A stretch of DNA of 64,000 bases from Paramoeba atlantica (taxonomy: Eukaryota > Discosea). Position 1 is the stretch's first letter. Each line of letters opens with the position of its first letter. The notes beneath the pieces were generated by a model. It saw only the letters and a list, made by a program, of their open reading frames with translations. It was not told where the DNA came from and did not search any database. The stretch spans positions 1-64,000 of the forward strand of contig CDRNVI010000054.1 of assembly GCA_977017575.1 (NCBI GenBank), read 5' to 3'. Shown here one piece after another: positions 54,686 through 64,000 of this stretch. A program made the position numbers and the translations under genes.

Positions 54686-56692
54686 GTTGGGGCGTCGTAT
54701 GGCATCTGAAACATGGTAGGTAAATCCGGGTGAAGTGCACGCAGCTTCTCAATCGTTTGGGTGTCGTTTAGGGTTCTGGGTGTGACTTCTTGATCAAGAA
54801 GGCGAGTTGCTTTTGAGACGCAGCCGTCGATCACTAGGCTTGTTGCTTTCTTGATGGCGCGTTTATCCGAGACAGTATCTGGGCCGTTGTATACGAGGTT
54901 CCGTGACTGTGATGAATCCGAGTGTTCTGATTGCGTGTCGCAGTCCGTTTGCAAGATGTCCAGCGGCCGACGACGGCGGCGTCTTCCGTTTGCTTTCCGG
55001 ATAGTCGCTAACGAGTATTTCATTGCAGACAAGGTCCGGTGCCATATGCGATTGCGCTGGGGGTATTGACATTCCGCGTAGTCACGTACAATATCACGAT
55101 AGATGGCAATCACACTCGGTATGAATTCAGGTGATACCGTTCGGAGTGTGGGCATAGGTTCCAGATCTAGGTCATCCTCAGTGTGTTGGAAAGTCGGGCG
55201 ACAGTTTTCTTGAGCAGATTCCGTAGTCGCATCCTTCGGAATCACGGGTTCTTTGTCCCAGTGTACCTTGTATACGCGTACGCTCGAGTGCGGCGGAATG
55301 TGTCCTTCGAACTTTTCACCTGGCTTATAGCCGTGTATTCCGCGGTACTCCATGGTTAACTTGCATGTATTTTTCTGCTTGCGACGTTCTTTGACGGTTC
55401 CGCGGGATATGTTTACTGACGACGAACAATCGAAGTTCCAGGCCACTAAGCATTCATCCCCAACTCGTGCCGTACGTGCCATCTTTTGTAATTCCTCCGA
55501 CGAGATTGGAAATTGCGTTTTGGGATCGATAGTACGCAACATGTAGTCGACCCTAGCACCCGTACCTGTGGAGTGTTCGTGGTGGTGTCCGTTCCGATCG
55601 CATGGTGGCGGTGTTTCGCATTCTTGAAACACTTGAATCGCTGACTCCTCAGACTCATTTCTTGCAGATTGCAATGGAATTCGTTTGCTGCATATGTTCA
55701 TAAGGTCGCTCCACTTCTTTTTGATCCGGATGAGGCTGGATTCTGGAACGTGTGACAGAAGCGCTCCCGAAGGAGGTACGTCCACTGGCGTTGGGGCAGT
55801 AGGTTCATCGTTCAGAAATTCTTCGGGTGCGTCTAGTGGCGTTGGTGCATTGATTTGTGTGGTGCAAACGGTGTGGTGTAATTGCTCGTGCGGTCTAGTA
55901 GCGCAGTCCTCTGCCTTCTTCGTTTCTTCTGCCTTTCGGCGAGCCGTTTCTTCTGCCTTCAGTCTTCTGCGTCGTTGCCCGTTAGTTTCATCCACGATGA
56001 CAGCGGAGGGGTTAAGAGGACGCAATATTTCTTCATCTGTGATCGGGCGATTGTACTCTGGTGTTTCGGATTGGCAGCGGAGAGGGGGGGGCAGTGGCAG
56101 TGGTGATGGCGACGGATGCGATCTCATTGGCGAAAAGTGTGATGGTGGGAGTGATGTCGCTAATGGGGGAAATCGAAGAGCGTAGGGGGATGACGGCTCG
56201 GCTGTCATTCTGAGGGCTCGTGCTCGCGCTTTTCGGGAGAAGGTGTGCATGCTGGGTCTTGAGGCTGGCGGGGAAGTCGGCGGAGACGAGATGTTTTGGA
56301 GGTGGACGTAAGATCGCCCCGGAGACTGCTGTGGAGGAGTCTGCGGTGTAGATTGTGGTTGCGCAGGTGTAAGGGCAGCGGGAGGAGAAAATGCCGTAGA
56401 TGGCGCAGTACCGGGAGGGGAAGGAGGCGACGCAATAGGTGGAGCAGTACCGGGAGGGGAAGGATTCTGAGCAACAGATGGCACAGCGGAAGATGGTGCA
56501 GCAGACGGCGCGGCGGATGGCGGTGCAGCAGGTTGCGCCGGGGTCCGCGGAGGTGGTGGCTCCTGTGGGGGTTTCTTCTTCCGGCGTGTGGGGGGAAGCG
56601 TCTGGATAACAGGGGCTACCCCCGTATCCTTCGCCTTGGCACGCGTCAGCATGCCCATTTAATAAAATTTAATAATAAAAATAACAACAAGG
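54686..56692 (-). pseudogene. LINE-A N-terminal half with intact start
   Basis: Minus strand from ATG 56658: MGMLTRAKAKDTGVAPVIQT, then a Pro/Ala/Ser-rich region to about residue 120, a charged linker, the AW module LVAWNFDCSSSVNISRGTVK to VRVYKVHW, the RIWHRTLSAMKYSLATIRKA block and RALHPDLPTMFQMPYDAPTT at 54686. RT and endonuclease are absent. The 34-nt 5' UTR ends upstream in CCTTGTTG (56685-56692), possibly the last 8 nt of the SL. Confidence 0.8.
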
Positions 56693-56699
56693 TTGTTAA

Positions 56700-57346
56700 T
56701 AAACCCAACAAGCTGGAGATTCCGCCTTAGCTGGAGATGCTAGCAATTCGACTGGATACGACATCCGTAAGGGGAGTGGCGAGGGAAGCTTCAAGGGTTG
56801 AGACGCAATTGGAGGTCGCAATGTTTCAATGTTTGTTCGCTGTGAAGGGAGATGAGATGCTGGAGGCGGAGTTTTTGTTGATGCCTGCGGTGATGGTTCT
56901 GCCTTCCATGTCTCTAAGTTCAAGGCTCTCATGCGTGCTCTTCGTGATGAGGTGTGCATGCTTGGCCTTGACAACGGCGGAGGCCTAACGAGCGACACGG
57001 AGGGAGGCGGAATCGGCGCGACGGAGGCCGTATCGGAGGTCAGAAGAGGCGGCGCCGCACACATCACGACGGGCAGCTCGGCAGAGCGCGGAGATGACAG
57101 CATATCGGGCGGCGCAGTGGTCACCACAGTGGGCGGAGAAGCGATGGGATGATCGACGATCACCGCGGGAGCGACAGGCACATCGGGCGGAAGAGGAAAC
57201 GCAGCAGACGTTGCAGACGACACGGCGGGAAGAGACGTCGCGGCGGGAGATGGCGGCGCAGCAGACGGCGCAGGGGAAAGAGATGGCGGCGCAGCAGACG
57301 GCGCAGCGGGAGATGGCGGCGCAGCACACTGCGTATTCTGAGAATG
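56700..57346 (-). pseudogene. Inverted 5' segment of a LINE-A (twin-priming structure)
   Basis: The minus strand is open: Ala/Pro/Ser-rich repeats (AAPPSPAAPSAAPPSLSPAP), then RPSMHTSSRRARMRALNL, similar to RPSMHTFSRKARARALRM in the neighbouring copy. It meets the plus-strand LINE-A body at 57346, a head-to-head join inside what is probably one insertion. Confidence 0.65.
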
Positions 57347-59498
57347 CTTTGGGATGACGGATAGCATTGTACGGCTGCTGCTTGATGATGAACTTTGCTG
57401 CATCAATTTGTGTCACATGATATGTGATCTCATCAACGGTTTCCTGGGCAAGGACGTGATTCGTCGCATCAACCGCTCTAGGCTGGTTGCCATTCCCAAA
57501 AGTTGTGGAGGGGTTCGCCCAGTCGCAATGGGTGAGGTGCTCAATAAATTGGCCGGCATAGTCCTAATGCAAAGGTATGAGCATACGCTGGCTCCGTTAT
57601 TTGCACCCATGCAACAGGGCGTTTTCTCAAAAGCGGGATGTGAGAAAATAGTGCACCAACTTCGGAATCGCCACAGCAATGGATATTCCATTCTATCCGT
57701 AGACGTTAAAAATGCCTTTAACTCGCCGAGCAGAATGGATATAGCAAAGCACGTTTTAGCCTTCAGTGCACTCCGCCCTTTCCAGCGATTCTTCGAGGTC
57801 GAATACTCGGGGGCCTCTGAATTGCTGTATTATGGTTCAGAAGGAAAATTCGTCGGAACAGTCCTAAGCACATCAGGTCTGCGGCAGGGTTCACCATTGG
57901 CTTCCATGTATTATTGCGCCTTTTTTCAACCCATGCTGGAAACACTGTCGATGGAATTTCCCGAAGTGGAGTTTCACGCTTTCATCGATGACGTTACCAT
58001 GTCCTCCCTAAAAAGTGCTCAAATCGAAAAAGCGTTTCAGAGACTCCAAGAGTTGATGGTTCAATACTCGCTCACGCTAGCAACAAAGAAGTGTATATGG
58101 TTTGGGGAGGGGTCGGCTCAGCCAATCCCACCAAGCCTGAAGGTACAGGGTGTGCGCAATGAGGAAGAAGCGGTCAAAGTATTGGGGGCACACATCGGCA
58201 AAGAGAATCAGATCAAGAAAAGATTAATGGAAGCAGTGGATAAACAAGATACAAGCTTCCAGAGATTAAAAGCAATGGGATTAAGCAATGTAGCATTGAT
58301 ACTTCTTTCGCAATGTATCAATGTTAAGCAACAATACGTCATGCGCGTCCATCCGCCGTCTGTGACAAAGGAGGCCTCCACTAAATTCGATGACAATGTC
58401 GAGAGCGTATTGAAGAAGTGGCTCGGTCCATTGACGGAACAGCAGGTGGAGATGGCCCGGCTGCCCATGAAAAAGGGAGGCCTAGGATTGACGTCTTGTT
58501 CAAAGGTTCGTGAAGCGGCATATTTGGCATCACGCTACCAAGCTCTTGAGCGAATAAAATCTTTTACTGCTCGGGCTTGGTTGCCAAACCAAAACGTCCC
58601 TTACACTGGAGAAGAAGAGAATTCAGCTTTGCCACCTATGGATGAAGTTACGACGGCAGCGGTACTTCACGAAAAAGTGGTTGCGAGGTTAAAACAAGAT
58701 CCGGAGCATTCTAATATTTTAAGGGTAACAACCCGAAAGGGAAATTATGATTGGCTTAAATCGGAGGTCCGCTTCGTTCCCTCACATGCCTTTGAAATAC
58801 CAGTTATGGCACGACTTGGAATTCCTCACCCAAGAATCCCAGCAACGATCCTATGTCCAGGTTGTAAGACTTTGCTGAACAATAAGACTGCTTTGGTACA
58901 TATCCCAGGGTGCGCTCAGTGTTCGGGGCAGAACGCTACCGTGAAGCACAATCGTCTCGTCAAATACCTCTTTGACCTAAGTCAAAAGTCAGGGATACCT
59001 TGCGAACGTGAACCTAGGGCCTTCAGTTCCTGGAAGTGCGCCACATGTAAAGTGGCTGTGAATCCGGAAAACAGGGGAATTCATGAGAAGACATGCTCAG
59101 GGCGGCAGTTGTTCAGGTCAGGCCCTGACCTCGTGATTTATTGGTCAACAGGCGAACTGTTTTACGACCTTACAGTGATTCACGAGCTTGCGCCGTCGAA
59201 CATTAGTAAGACATGCGCGAACCTGGCAAAAGAAGCAATAAAACGGAAGCATCAAACATACGTAGAATCAGGAAAGATCCCTGACGTAGCTTTCCAATGC
59301 TTGCCGGTTTTTTCTTGCGGATCCTTGCATCAGAACACCCGATTCCTCATCCATGCTTTGGCGGACGCTGCGTGCCTTGATCGCCACAGAACAGAGATGG
59401 AGTTTAAATTACTTTTGCAAGAACAAAATGGGCTCGAAGTGTATGCGCAGCTTCGTAGTCACCTGGCCGACAGGAAGGTGCAAGAATTAAGTGTTTAG
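57347..59498 (+). CDS. LINE-A protein from RT onward (about 717 aa, uninterrupted)
   Basis: Begins GMTDSIVRLLLDDELCC, within RT, and is open to the natural stop. RT: SCGGVRPVAMGEVLNKL, VDVKNAFNSPSRMD, GLRQGSPLASMYYC, FHAFIDDVTMSSLK. Then MKKGGLGLTSCSKVREAAY, CPGCKTLLNNKTALVHIPGC, CATCKVAVNPENRGIHEKTC and RSGPDLVIYWSTGELFYDLT. The N-terminal part is missing or inverted upstream (56700-57346), so the unit cannot work. Confidence 0.85.
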
Positions 59499-59799
59499 TG
59501 TGATAATCATAATCTATTAATGTCCTTTATTAAGACCTTCACCTTTATTAAGACCTTTAGGTAATACAATAGAAGTCTACGCATGGAAATTTAACCGAGG
59601 GGCTAATATCGGGTCAAATGCCCCGGAAGGGGGTTATAATTTTCAAAAAAAAAAAAAAAAAAATTCTAACACACACTTTCATTCAAATATTTTCATCGCA
59701 TTCAAACGAACACAGAATTTAGGCTCGTATTCCTCCGACCCATTTCTCTTCTGATACGTAATTTCGCAGTTGTGAAACCACTGTAAAAAAAAAAAAAAA
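59499..59799 (+). other. LINE-A 3' region with a diverged VIPER-like A-repeat piece
   Basis: CCTTTATTAAGACCTT-type repeats at 59523-59560. 59585-59645 (GAAATTTAACCGAGGGGC, GCCCCGGAAGGGGG) resembles the start of VIPER-like repeat A. A runs at 59646-59664 and 59784-59801. Nothing coding. Confidence 0.5.
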
Positions 59800-60534
59800 A
59801 AACAGCACCTACGAGTACCGACGGATTATCTGGCACAAAGTCCTGTCGGCTATGAAGTTCTCGTTGACAGCGGTTCGAGAAGCGAGTCTTAAGCGCAGAC
59901 GGCGGCGTCCTTTCAATGAAAACATGGAACACGAGGATCAAATGAGTGAGGAATCGATCGATGCGCGAGCTATTAAAAAGGCGACGCGCCTTATGCTTGA
60001 AGGGTGCACAACGAAAGCAACAAAAGTTCTTGATCAGCAGACGTGCCCGACAAAACTTTCCGATGAGGAAGTGCTATCAAAGCTTAGAGATTTGCACCCC
60101 ACCGCTGATTGCACTTTCAATTTACCATCAGATGCACCATGCATAGCAGCATTAACTACCGAGGAACTACGGGCAGCAGGTCGTAATTTGGCCAAGGGTG
60201 CAGCGCCGGGGCCGACAGGCACGACTGATTGCATTGTGAGGTTATTATTAGACGACGAGATTTCTTGCACTGCACTATGCCACATGATGGCGGACCTCAT
60301 AAATGGACGTCTTGAAAAGTCAGTCATGGTACGTCTGAAGAGGGCCAGGCTAATAGCGATTCCCAAAGTTGACGGAGGGGTTCGTCCGGTAGCTGTGGGA
60401 GAAATCTTCTTAAAGCTAGCGGAAGTGGTACTTCTTCAGCGTTACGAGCATTCATTAGCCACTCTTTTCGAGCCATGGCAGTTCGGAGTGCTGGCGAGAT
60501 CTGGATGCGAACAGGTAGTGCATACAGTAAACGT
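59800..60534 (+). pseudogene. LINE-A pre-RT and early RT fragment
   Basis: YEYRRIIWHKVLSAMKFSLT, AIKKATRLMLEGCTTKATKV, GAAPGPTGTTDCIVRLLLDD, PKVDGGVRPVAVGEIFLKL and EPWQFGVLARSGCEQVVHT, then cut at 60534 by a DNA transposon. The frame is open; both ends are missing. Confidence 0.85.
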
Positions 60535-61572
60535 CACTATTCTGAGAGTCGCTAAAAATGAGAATTGGGCTGTCAACGTACAACTGGCTAAAATGAGAAT
60601 GCACCTCGGAAAATGAGAATGGAGCTTCGGTCATGTGACAACGGTCAATTCAATTTTACACTCAAAGATGAGAATTGAAAAAAAACGCTTTCGTTCCCTC
60701 ACTGATTATTAATCAGTGATTAACTCACTGCTTCATCTTCGCTCACTGGAGAGTATGCGAGAGATCAGTGGAAATCACTGGGGATACCGTATACTCCCCC
60801 AGTAATGGACCCCCCAGTAGCAGATATTTCGCCATTTTTGGGCCGACACACAGTAACAAGGATTTGTCTCGGGGGGGTGGTTGGAGGGGGGGTGTCTGGA
60901 CGGGATGAGGGTGATTGTGAAGTAGCGAATCGCGTGGTTTCGGGGTTGGCTGGACAGCAAATCAACGCACTCATGAACGAAAAAGGCCTTTGCCCACCGA
61001 AAAAGCATACCCCACCCAGCAACAAGGATTTGGCCTTTATGGTCCAAAATCGATTCTATTACTGGGGGGGTATAGGTAGGTAGAGATAGATGGGGGTCAC
61101 AGAGGATCACTTGAGATCATTTTTATCGTTGTCCCTTCTCTTCTTCCATTCATGAAAGGCATATAAATGTCTGTGAGACCAAAAAAAGAAAAGAAAACAC
61201 TGATTTAGGTGACTACGAGTAATGAAACTTTGTTTTTCTGAAAACAAAACGCTAATACACAAAAGGAAAACTGGCGCTGTTTGACTGCGCGGTGTTCTTC
61301 TGATAGAGCGGGGACTCCGCAAACCAAGGAGATAGTTGGAGATCTCTGGGGGTCGTTTTTGTGCACCCAAAGCGGCCTGTTGCTCCGCTGCTAACATTTT
61401 TCTTGCAAAACGTTTTCTTTTTTAAAAATGAGAATTATGATTTGACCTCATAAAAAAGTGCCTGTCAACGTTCAATAGACCAATTCTGAGAATAGTGACG
61501 AAAAACGACAAAAAAGCCGTTTTTTCTGTGTCAACGTACAACTGAGTATTCTGAGAATAGTGACGTTTACTG
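60535..61572. mobile_element. 1.04-kb TA-flanked DNA element, non-autonomous
   Basis: Terminal inverted repeats begin CAGTAAACGTCACTATTCT (19 bp identical), with TA outside at 60533-60534 and 61573-61574. Subterminal GTCAACGTACAACTG and AAAATGAGAATT motifs occur near both ends. No transposase: the longest frame (60805-61083, 92 aa) is unrecognised. It contains a smaller MITE at 60792-61072 and a 21-bp palindrome TCACTGATTA-T-TAATCAGTGA at 60699-60719. Probably mobilised by a Tc1/mariner or pogo-type enzyme encoded elsewhere. Confidence 0.75.
60792..61072. mobile_element. About 280-bp MITE nested in the DNA element
   Basis: Inverted ends TAT-ACTCCCCCAGTAATGGA and TCTATTACTGGGGGGGTATA, TA-rich flanks. 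No coding function evident. Its ends differ from those of the outer element. Confidence 0.6.
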
Positions 61573-61595
61573 TAATCTTCACGATCTTTACAATA

Positions 61596-61615
61596 ACAGT
61601 TTCTGTACCTTGTTG
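61596..61615 (+). other. Partial spliced-leader copy before the last LINE-B
   Basis: ACAGTTTCTGTACCTTGTTG, the last 20 nt of the leader, followed by a 28-nt AT-rich 5' UTR and ATG at 61644. Upstream is unrelated DNA beside the transposon's TA. Confidence 0.8.
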
Positions 61616-61643
61616 ATTTATTAATATTAATATTAATTACACT

Positions 61644-64000
61644 ATGCATTCTCGCGAAATCGAAATACACACTTCGGAATCGGTTCCTGGTTATGCTACG
61701 CCCAAGCCGCTCAAATTAGTCACGTCGCGCAGTGTGCAAGGAACGCCACAAAGTTTGTCAATCAAGTCTGATTCTCACTTCACTTTAGGAAAACGAGATG
61801 AACCTACAGAAGAAATATCCAAAGCATCTGTGTTAAAATCTGTGATAAAGGATAAAAGACAAACGCGTAGCAAGGGTCCAGTTGTGGTACAGACGCTCGA
61901 TGAAATCGGTTACAGAAAACGAAAAGCCGGTAAAACAAAGTACAAACTTCTTTGGAGTTCTGATCCTCAAAAACATGAATCTTTGAGTCAGAAAAGTCGA
62001 AGATCATCCATTTCCGCGGATCGGATACCAACTTCGCCTGAATCAGATGAGGACGAGGAGCTTGAAGATTCGGCAAAAAAGGACTCCAACGAAGAAGAGA
62101 TAGAACCTACAACATCAATTGAGACAGATCCGGAAGAAGGGCTACGTGATGCGAACTTCCCAATAGCTAGAGACCATGTGATGCACTTATCTAGTAATTG
62201 GGCTGTTGGCACAACGTGCAAGTTAGTGTGGAAGCGACAACTTGGTAACTTACACACATCACATGCAAAGGTGATTAGAAGATATTGTAGAAAGGACAAC
62301 GTCACTTTAACTCTTGCATACTCCCCTTTTGAAGGAAAGGAAGGACCTAGCGGAACAACGTATATCCCTGCGAGACCGCACATATCCATTTTCGAGATAC
62401 AGGTCATCAAAATGGTCCAAGCGCGAAAGAGCGAGATCCCCATGGTTAAATGCACCTCATGCCCATACGATTACGGCCTAGATAAAACCACTTTGCGGAG
62501 CTTTATACCAATTGACCCTTCCTTCACAGCGCAACTGGTACACATCTTTCGAGACATTATTAAAGATTACTTAACCTGCGAAGTGCAAACCGAGAAGGAG
62601 TCAATTTGGCACCGATTTTTAAACGCACCTAGAGACTCACTAAAGACGCTACGAAAGGCCCTTAAAAGAAAACAAAGAAGCACGGAGAGCCCAACGCCAG
62701 ACAATGCTCAACATCGATCAGTTTCACAGAAGAAGGATGAAGAAGCTACCAGTGATATAAAATCAATCAAGAAAGCGCTGCTACATGCTCGAGCCGGGAA
62801 CTTAAGTAAGGCGTCAAGAATTTTAGATAACGTTTATGTTGGGAACGCATTAAATGCGGATGAAAAAGCAGCTCTACTCGCAGCATTACATCCGCCAGGA
62901 GGAAATCCACCAGAGCTCCCAGCAGACGCCCCGTACACTGCAAAGATAACTTCCGTAGAATTTCGAGAAGCGGTGAAGCAGCTGGCTCGCGGAGCGGCGC
63001 CTGGGGCAACTGGATTTGGTGAAGATCTTCTGAGGATATTGGCTGAAGATGAAATTTGCTGCAAAGCGATGACATGCATGGCAAGAGATGTGGTCAATGG
63101 AGATGTCCCGGATTCAGTTCGAACAAGATTAACCCGTTGCAGATTAATTGGAATAAACAAACCTGCTGGAGGATTGCGACCGATTGCCATGGGAGAAACC
63201 TTTACGAAGTTATGCGGAACTGTGCTCATGCAACGTCATCAGCAAGATCTAATCACACATTTTCTCCCCTTTCAAAGAGGAGTTCTTCACAAGAACGCAT
63301 GTGAAACCATAATACATGAACTCAGTGACGAGTACAATGATGGTAATTCTGTTCTTACTATAGACTTCACGAATGCTTTCAATACTCCCTCTCGTTTAGC
63401 TCTTGCGAAAGAACTATACCAAAATCCAATCTTTCGTCCCTTTCTTCGGCTGTTCTCTCTTGAGTACGGAACTCCTTCTGAATTACTCTTCTTCGCAAAC
63501 GACGCACTTCATTCGACGATCCAAAGTAGTTCAGGAGTTCGACAAGGATCTGCGCTCTCTAGCTTGTATTTTTGCGCCTTCCTGCATCCATGTTTAACGA
63601 AACTGGCAGCTCAAGCAACAAATGTGAAAGTTAAAGCGTATATTGATGATGTGACATTGTCTAGCAAAAATTCAAATGACTTAATGGAAGCCTTCTTCAC
63701 TTTGCGCAAACTCGCCAAAGACATTGGACTTGAAATCAATCCAAAGAAATGTAGGTTTTTGCAAGGTAAACATACCATCGAAATGCCGCGTTCGCTACTG
63801 CATGCCGGAATTCAAGGAACCCAAGGATGTGTGAAGGTTCTAGGTGCTTTTGTAGGTGAAAAGGAAGACGTTCGCATGAACTTAATTCAAAGTCAAAATA
63901 AGCATACCTGTTTATTCCGCAGGTTAAAGAAAATGGGTCCATCGAACCTCTCCCTTGCAATACTTTCAAAAAGTACGAATACCAGACTTGGGTACCTTTT
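61644..64000 (+). CDS. LINE-B protein, intact as far as visible (785 codons, runs off the window)
   Basis: I translated from ATG 61644 to the window end without meeting a stop. Order: polar N-terminus; acidic stretch ESDEDEELEDSAKKDSNEEE (about 133-155); AW-like module VGTTCKLVWKRQLGNLHTSH to ARPHISIFEIQV (about 187-255); FIPIDPSFTAQLVHIFRDII; SIKKALLHARAGNLSKASRI; RT with GAAPGATGFGEDLLRI, IDFTNAFNTPSRLA, GVRQGSALSSLYFC and VKAYIDDVTLSSKN (about 665); thumb begins FRRLKKMGPSNLSLAIL. The finger and endonuclease would lie beyond 64000. The start is supported by its place just after the SL. This is the only LINE-B here with an undamaged RT. Confidence 0.85.
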   Translation, partial: MHSREIEIHTSESVPGYATPKPLKLVTSRSVQGTPQSLSIKSDSHFTLGKRDEPTEEISKASVLKSVIKDKRQTRSKGPVVVQTLDEIGYRKRKAGKTKYKLLWSSDPQKHESLSQKSRRSSISADRIPTSPESDEDEELEDSAKKDSNEEEIEPTTSIETDPEEGLRDANFPIARDHVMHLSSNWAVGTTCKLVWKRQLGNLHTSHAKVIRRYCRKDNVTLTLAYSPFEGKEGPSGTTYIPARPHISIFEIQVIKMVQARKSEIPMVKCTSCPYDYGLDKTTLRSFIPIDPSFTAQLVHIFRDIIKDYLTCEVQTEKESIWHRFLNAPRDSLKTLRKALKRKQRSTESPTPDNAQHRSVSQKKDEEATSDIKSIKKALLHARAGNLSKASRILDNVYVGNALNADEKAALLAALHPPGGNPPELPADAPYTAKITSVEFREAVKQLARGAAPGATGFGEDLLRILAEDEICCKAMTCMARDVVNGDVPDSVRTRLTRCRLIGINKPAGGLRPIAMGETFTKLCGTVLMQRHQQDLITHFLPFQRGVLHKNACETIIHELSDEYNDGNSVLTIDFTNAFNTPSRLALAKELYQNPIFRPFLRLFSLEYGTPSELLFFANDALHSTIQSSSGVRQGSALSSLYFCAFLHPCLTKLAAQATNVKVKAYIDDVTLSSKNSNDLMEAFFTLRKLAKDIGLEINPKKCRFLQGKHTIEMPRSLLHAGIQGTQGCVKVLGAFVGEKEDVRMNLIQSQNKHTCLFRRLKKMGPSNLSLAILSKSTNTRLGYL

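Overview
This window reads as repeat-packed nuclear DNA of a euglenozoan (kinetoplastid or diplonemid type). The main clue is a leader with the core ACAGTTTCTGTAC, the conserved middle of kinetoplastid and diplonemid spliced leaders (SL). It sits, complete (34 nt visible) or 5'-shortened, directly in front of several retrotransposon open frames (14763, 18308, 19238, 61596). Such 5' ends are expected if the elements were reverse-transcribed from trans-spliced mRNA. The element set fits as well: CRE/SLACS-like LINEs with a restriction-like endonuclease, an ingi-like LINE with APE endonuclease and RNase H, and VIPER-like tyrosine-recombinase retrotransposons. I recognise no conserved host gene. 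One unidentified two-exon candidate lies at the left end (446-2603). The species cannot be named from this sequence.

The interspersed families, named here for convenience: LINE-A (Pro-rich N-terminus beginning MGxxTRxxAK, SH3-like 'AW' module, RT, CCHC finger, restriction-like endonuclease), LINE-B (related, acidic N-terminus), LINE-C (two Cys/His fingers, RT, Cys/His knuckle, RPAD...DFAVTH endonuclease), LINE-D (AW module, APE endonuclease, RT, RNase H), two VIPER-like families with split direct repeats, Tc1/mariner-like DNA transposons, a 57-60 bp mini-SINE, and palindrome-rich non-coding units.

Layout. 1-3145: host-gene candidate, 47-bp minisatellite and mariner copies. 3142-7899: LINE-A and LINE-B fragments, including a LINE-A/LINE-B mosaic. 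7900-13585: a young, whole-looking VIPER-like element inside LINE-A, which resumes to 14221. 14222-19235: LINE-B, LINE-C and LINE-A fragments, two SL copies and the mini-SINE. 19238-23445: a complete LINE-C (1196 aa) starting at an SL and ending in poly(A). 23446-33626: three LINE-A copies, two of them head to head. 33855-42910: one LINE-B carrying a small non-coding insert, a 698-bp retroposon and a complete LINE-D (1489 aa). 43745-53069: a three-level nest, LINE-A (1392 aa, intact) inside a VIPER-like element inside LINE-C. 53101-54214: a non-coding block full of perfect palindromes. 54215-60534: LINE-A pieces, one with a 5' inversion typical of twin priming. 60535-61572: a TA-flanked DNA element with a nested MITE. 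61596-64000: a LINE-B with SL and an open frame running off the window.

At least four long frames (LINE-A 46838, LINE-C 19314, LINE-D 37634, LINE-B 61644) have no interruption, so several families have been active recently. Exact target duplications and identical internal repeats allow the order of insertion to be read in several places.
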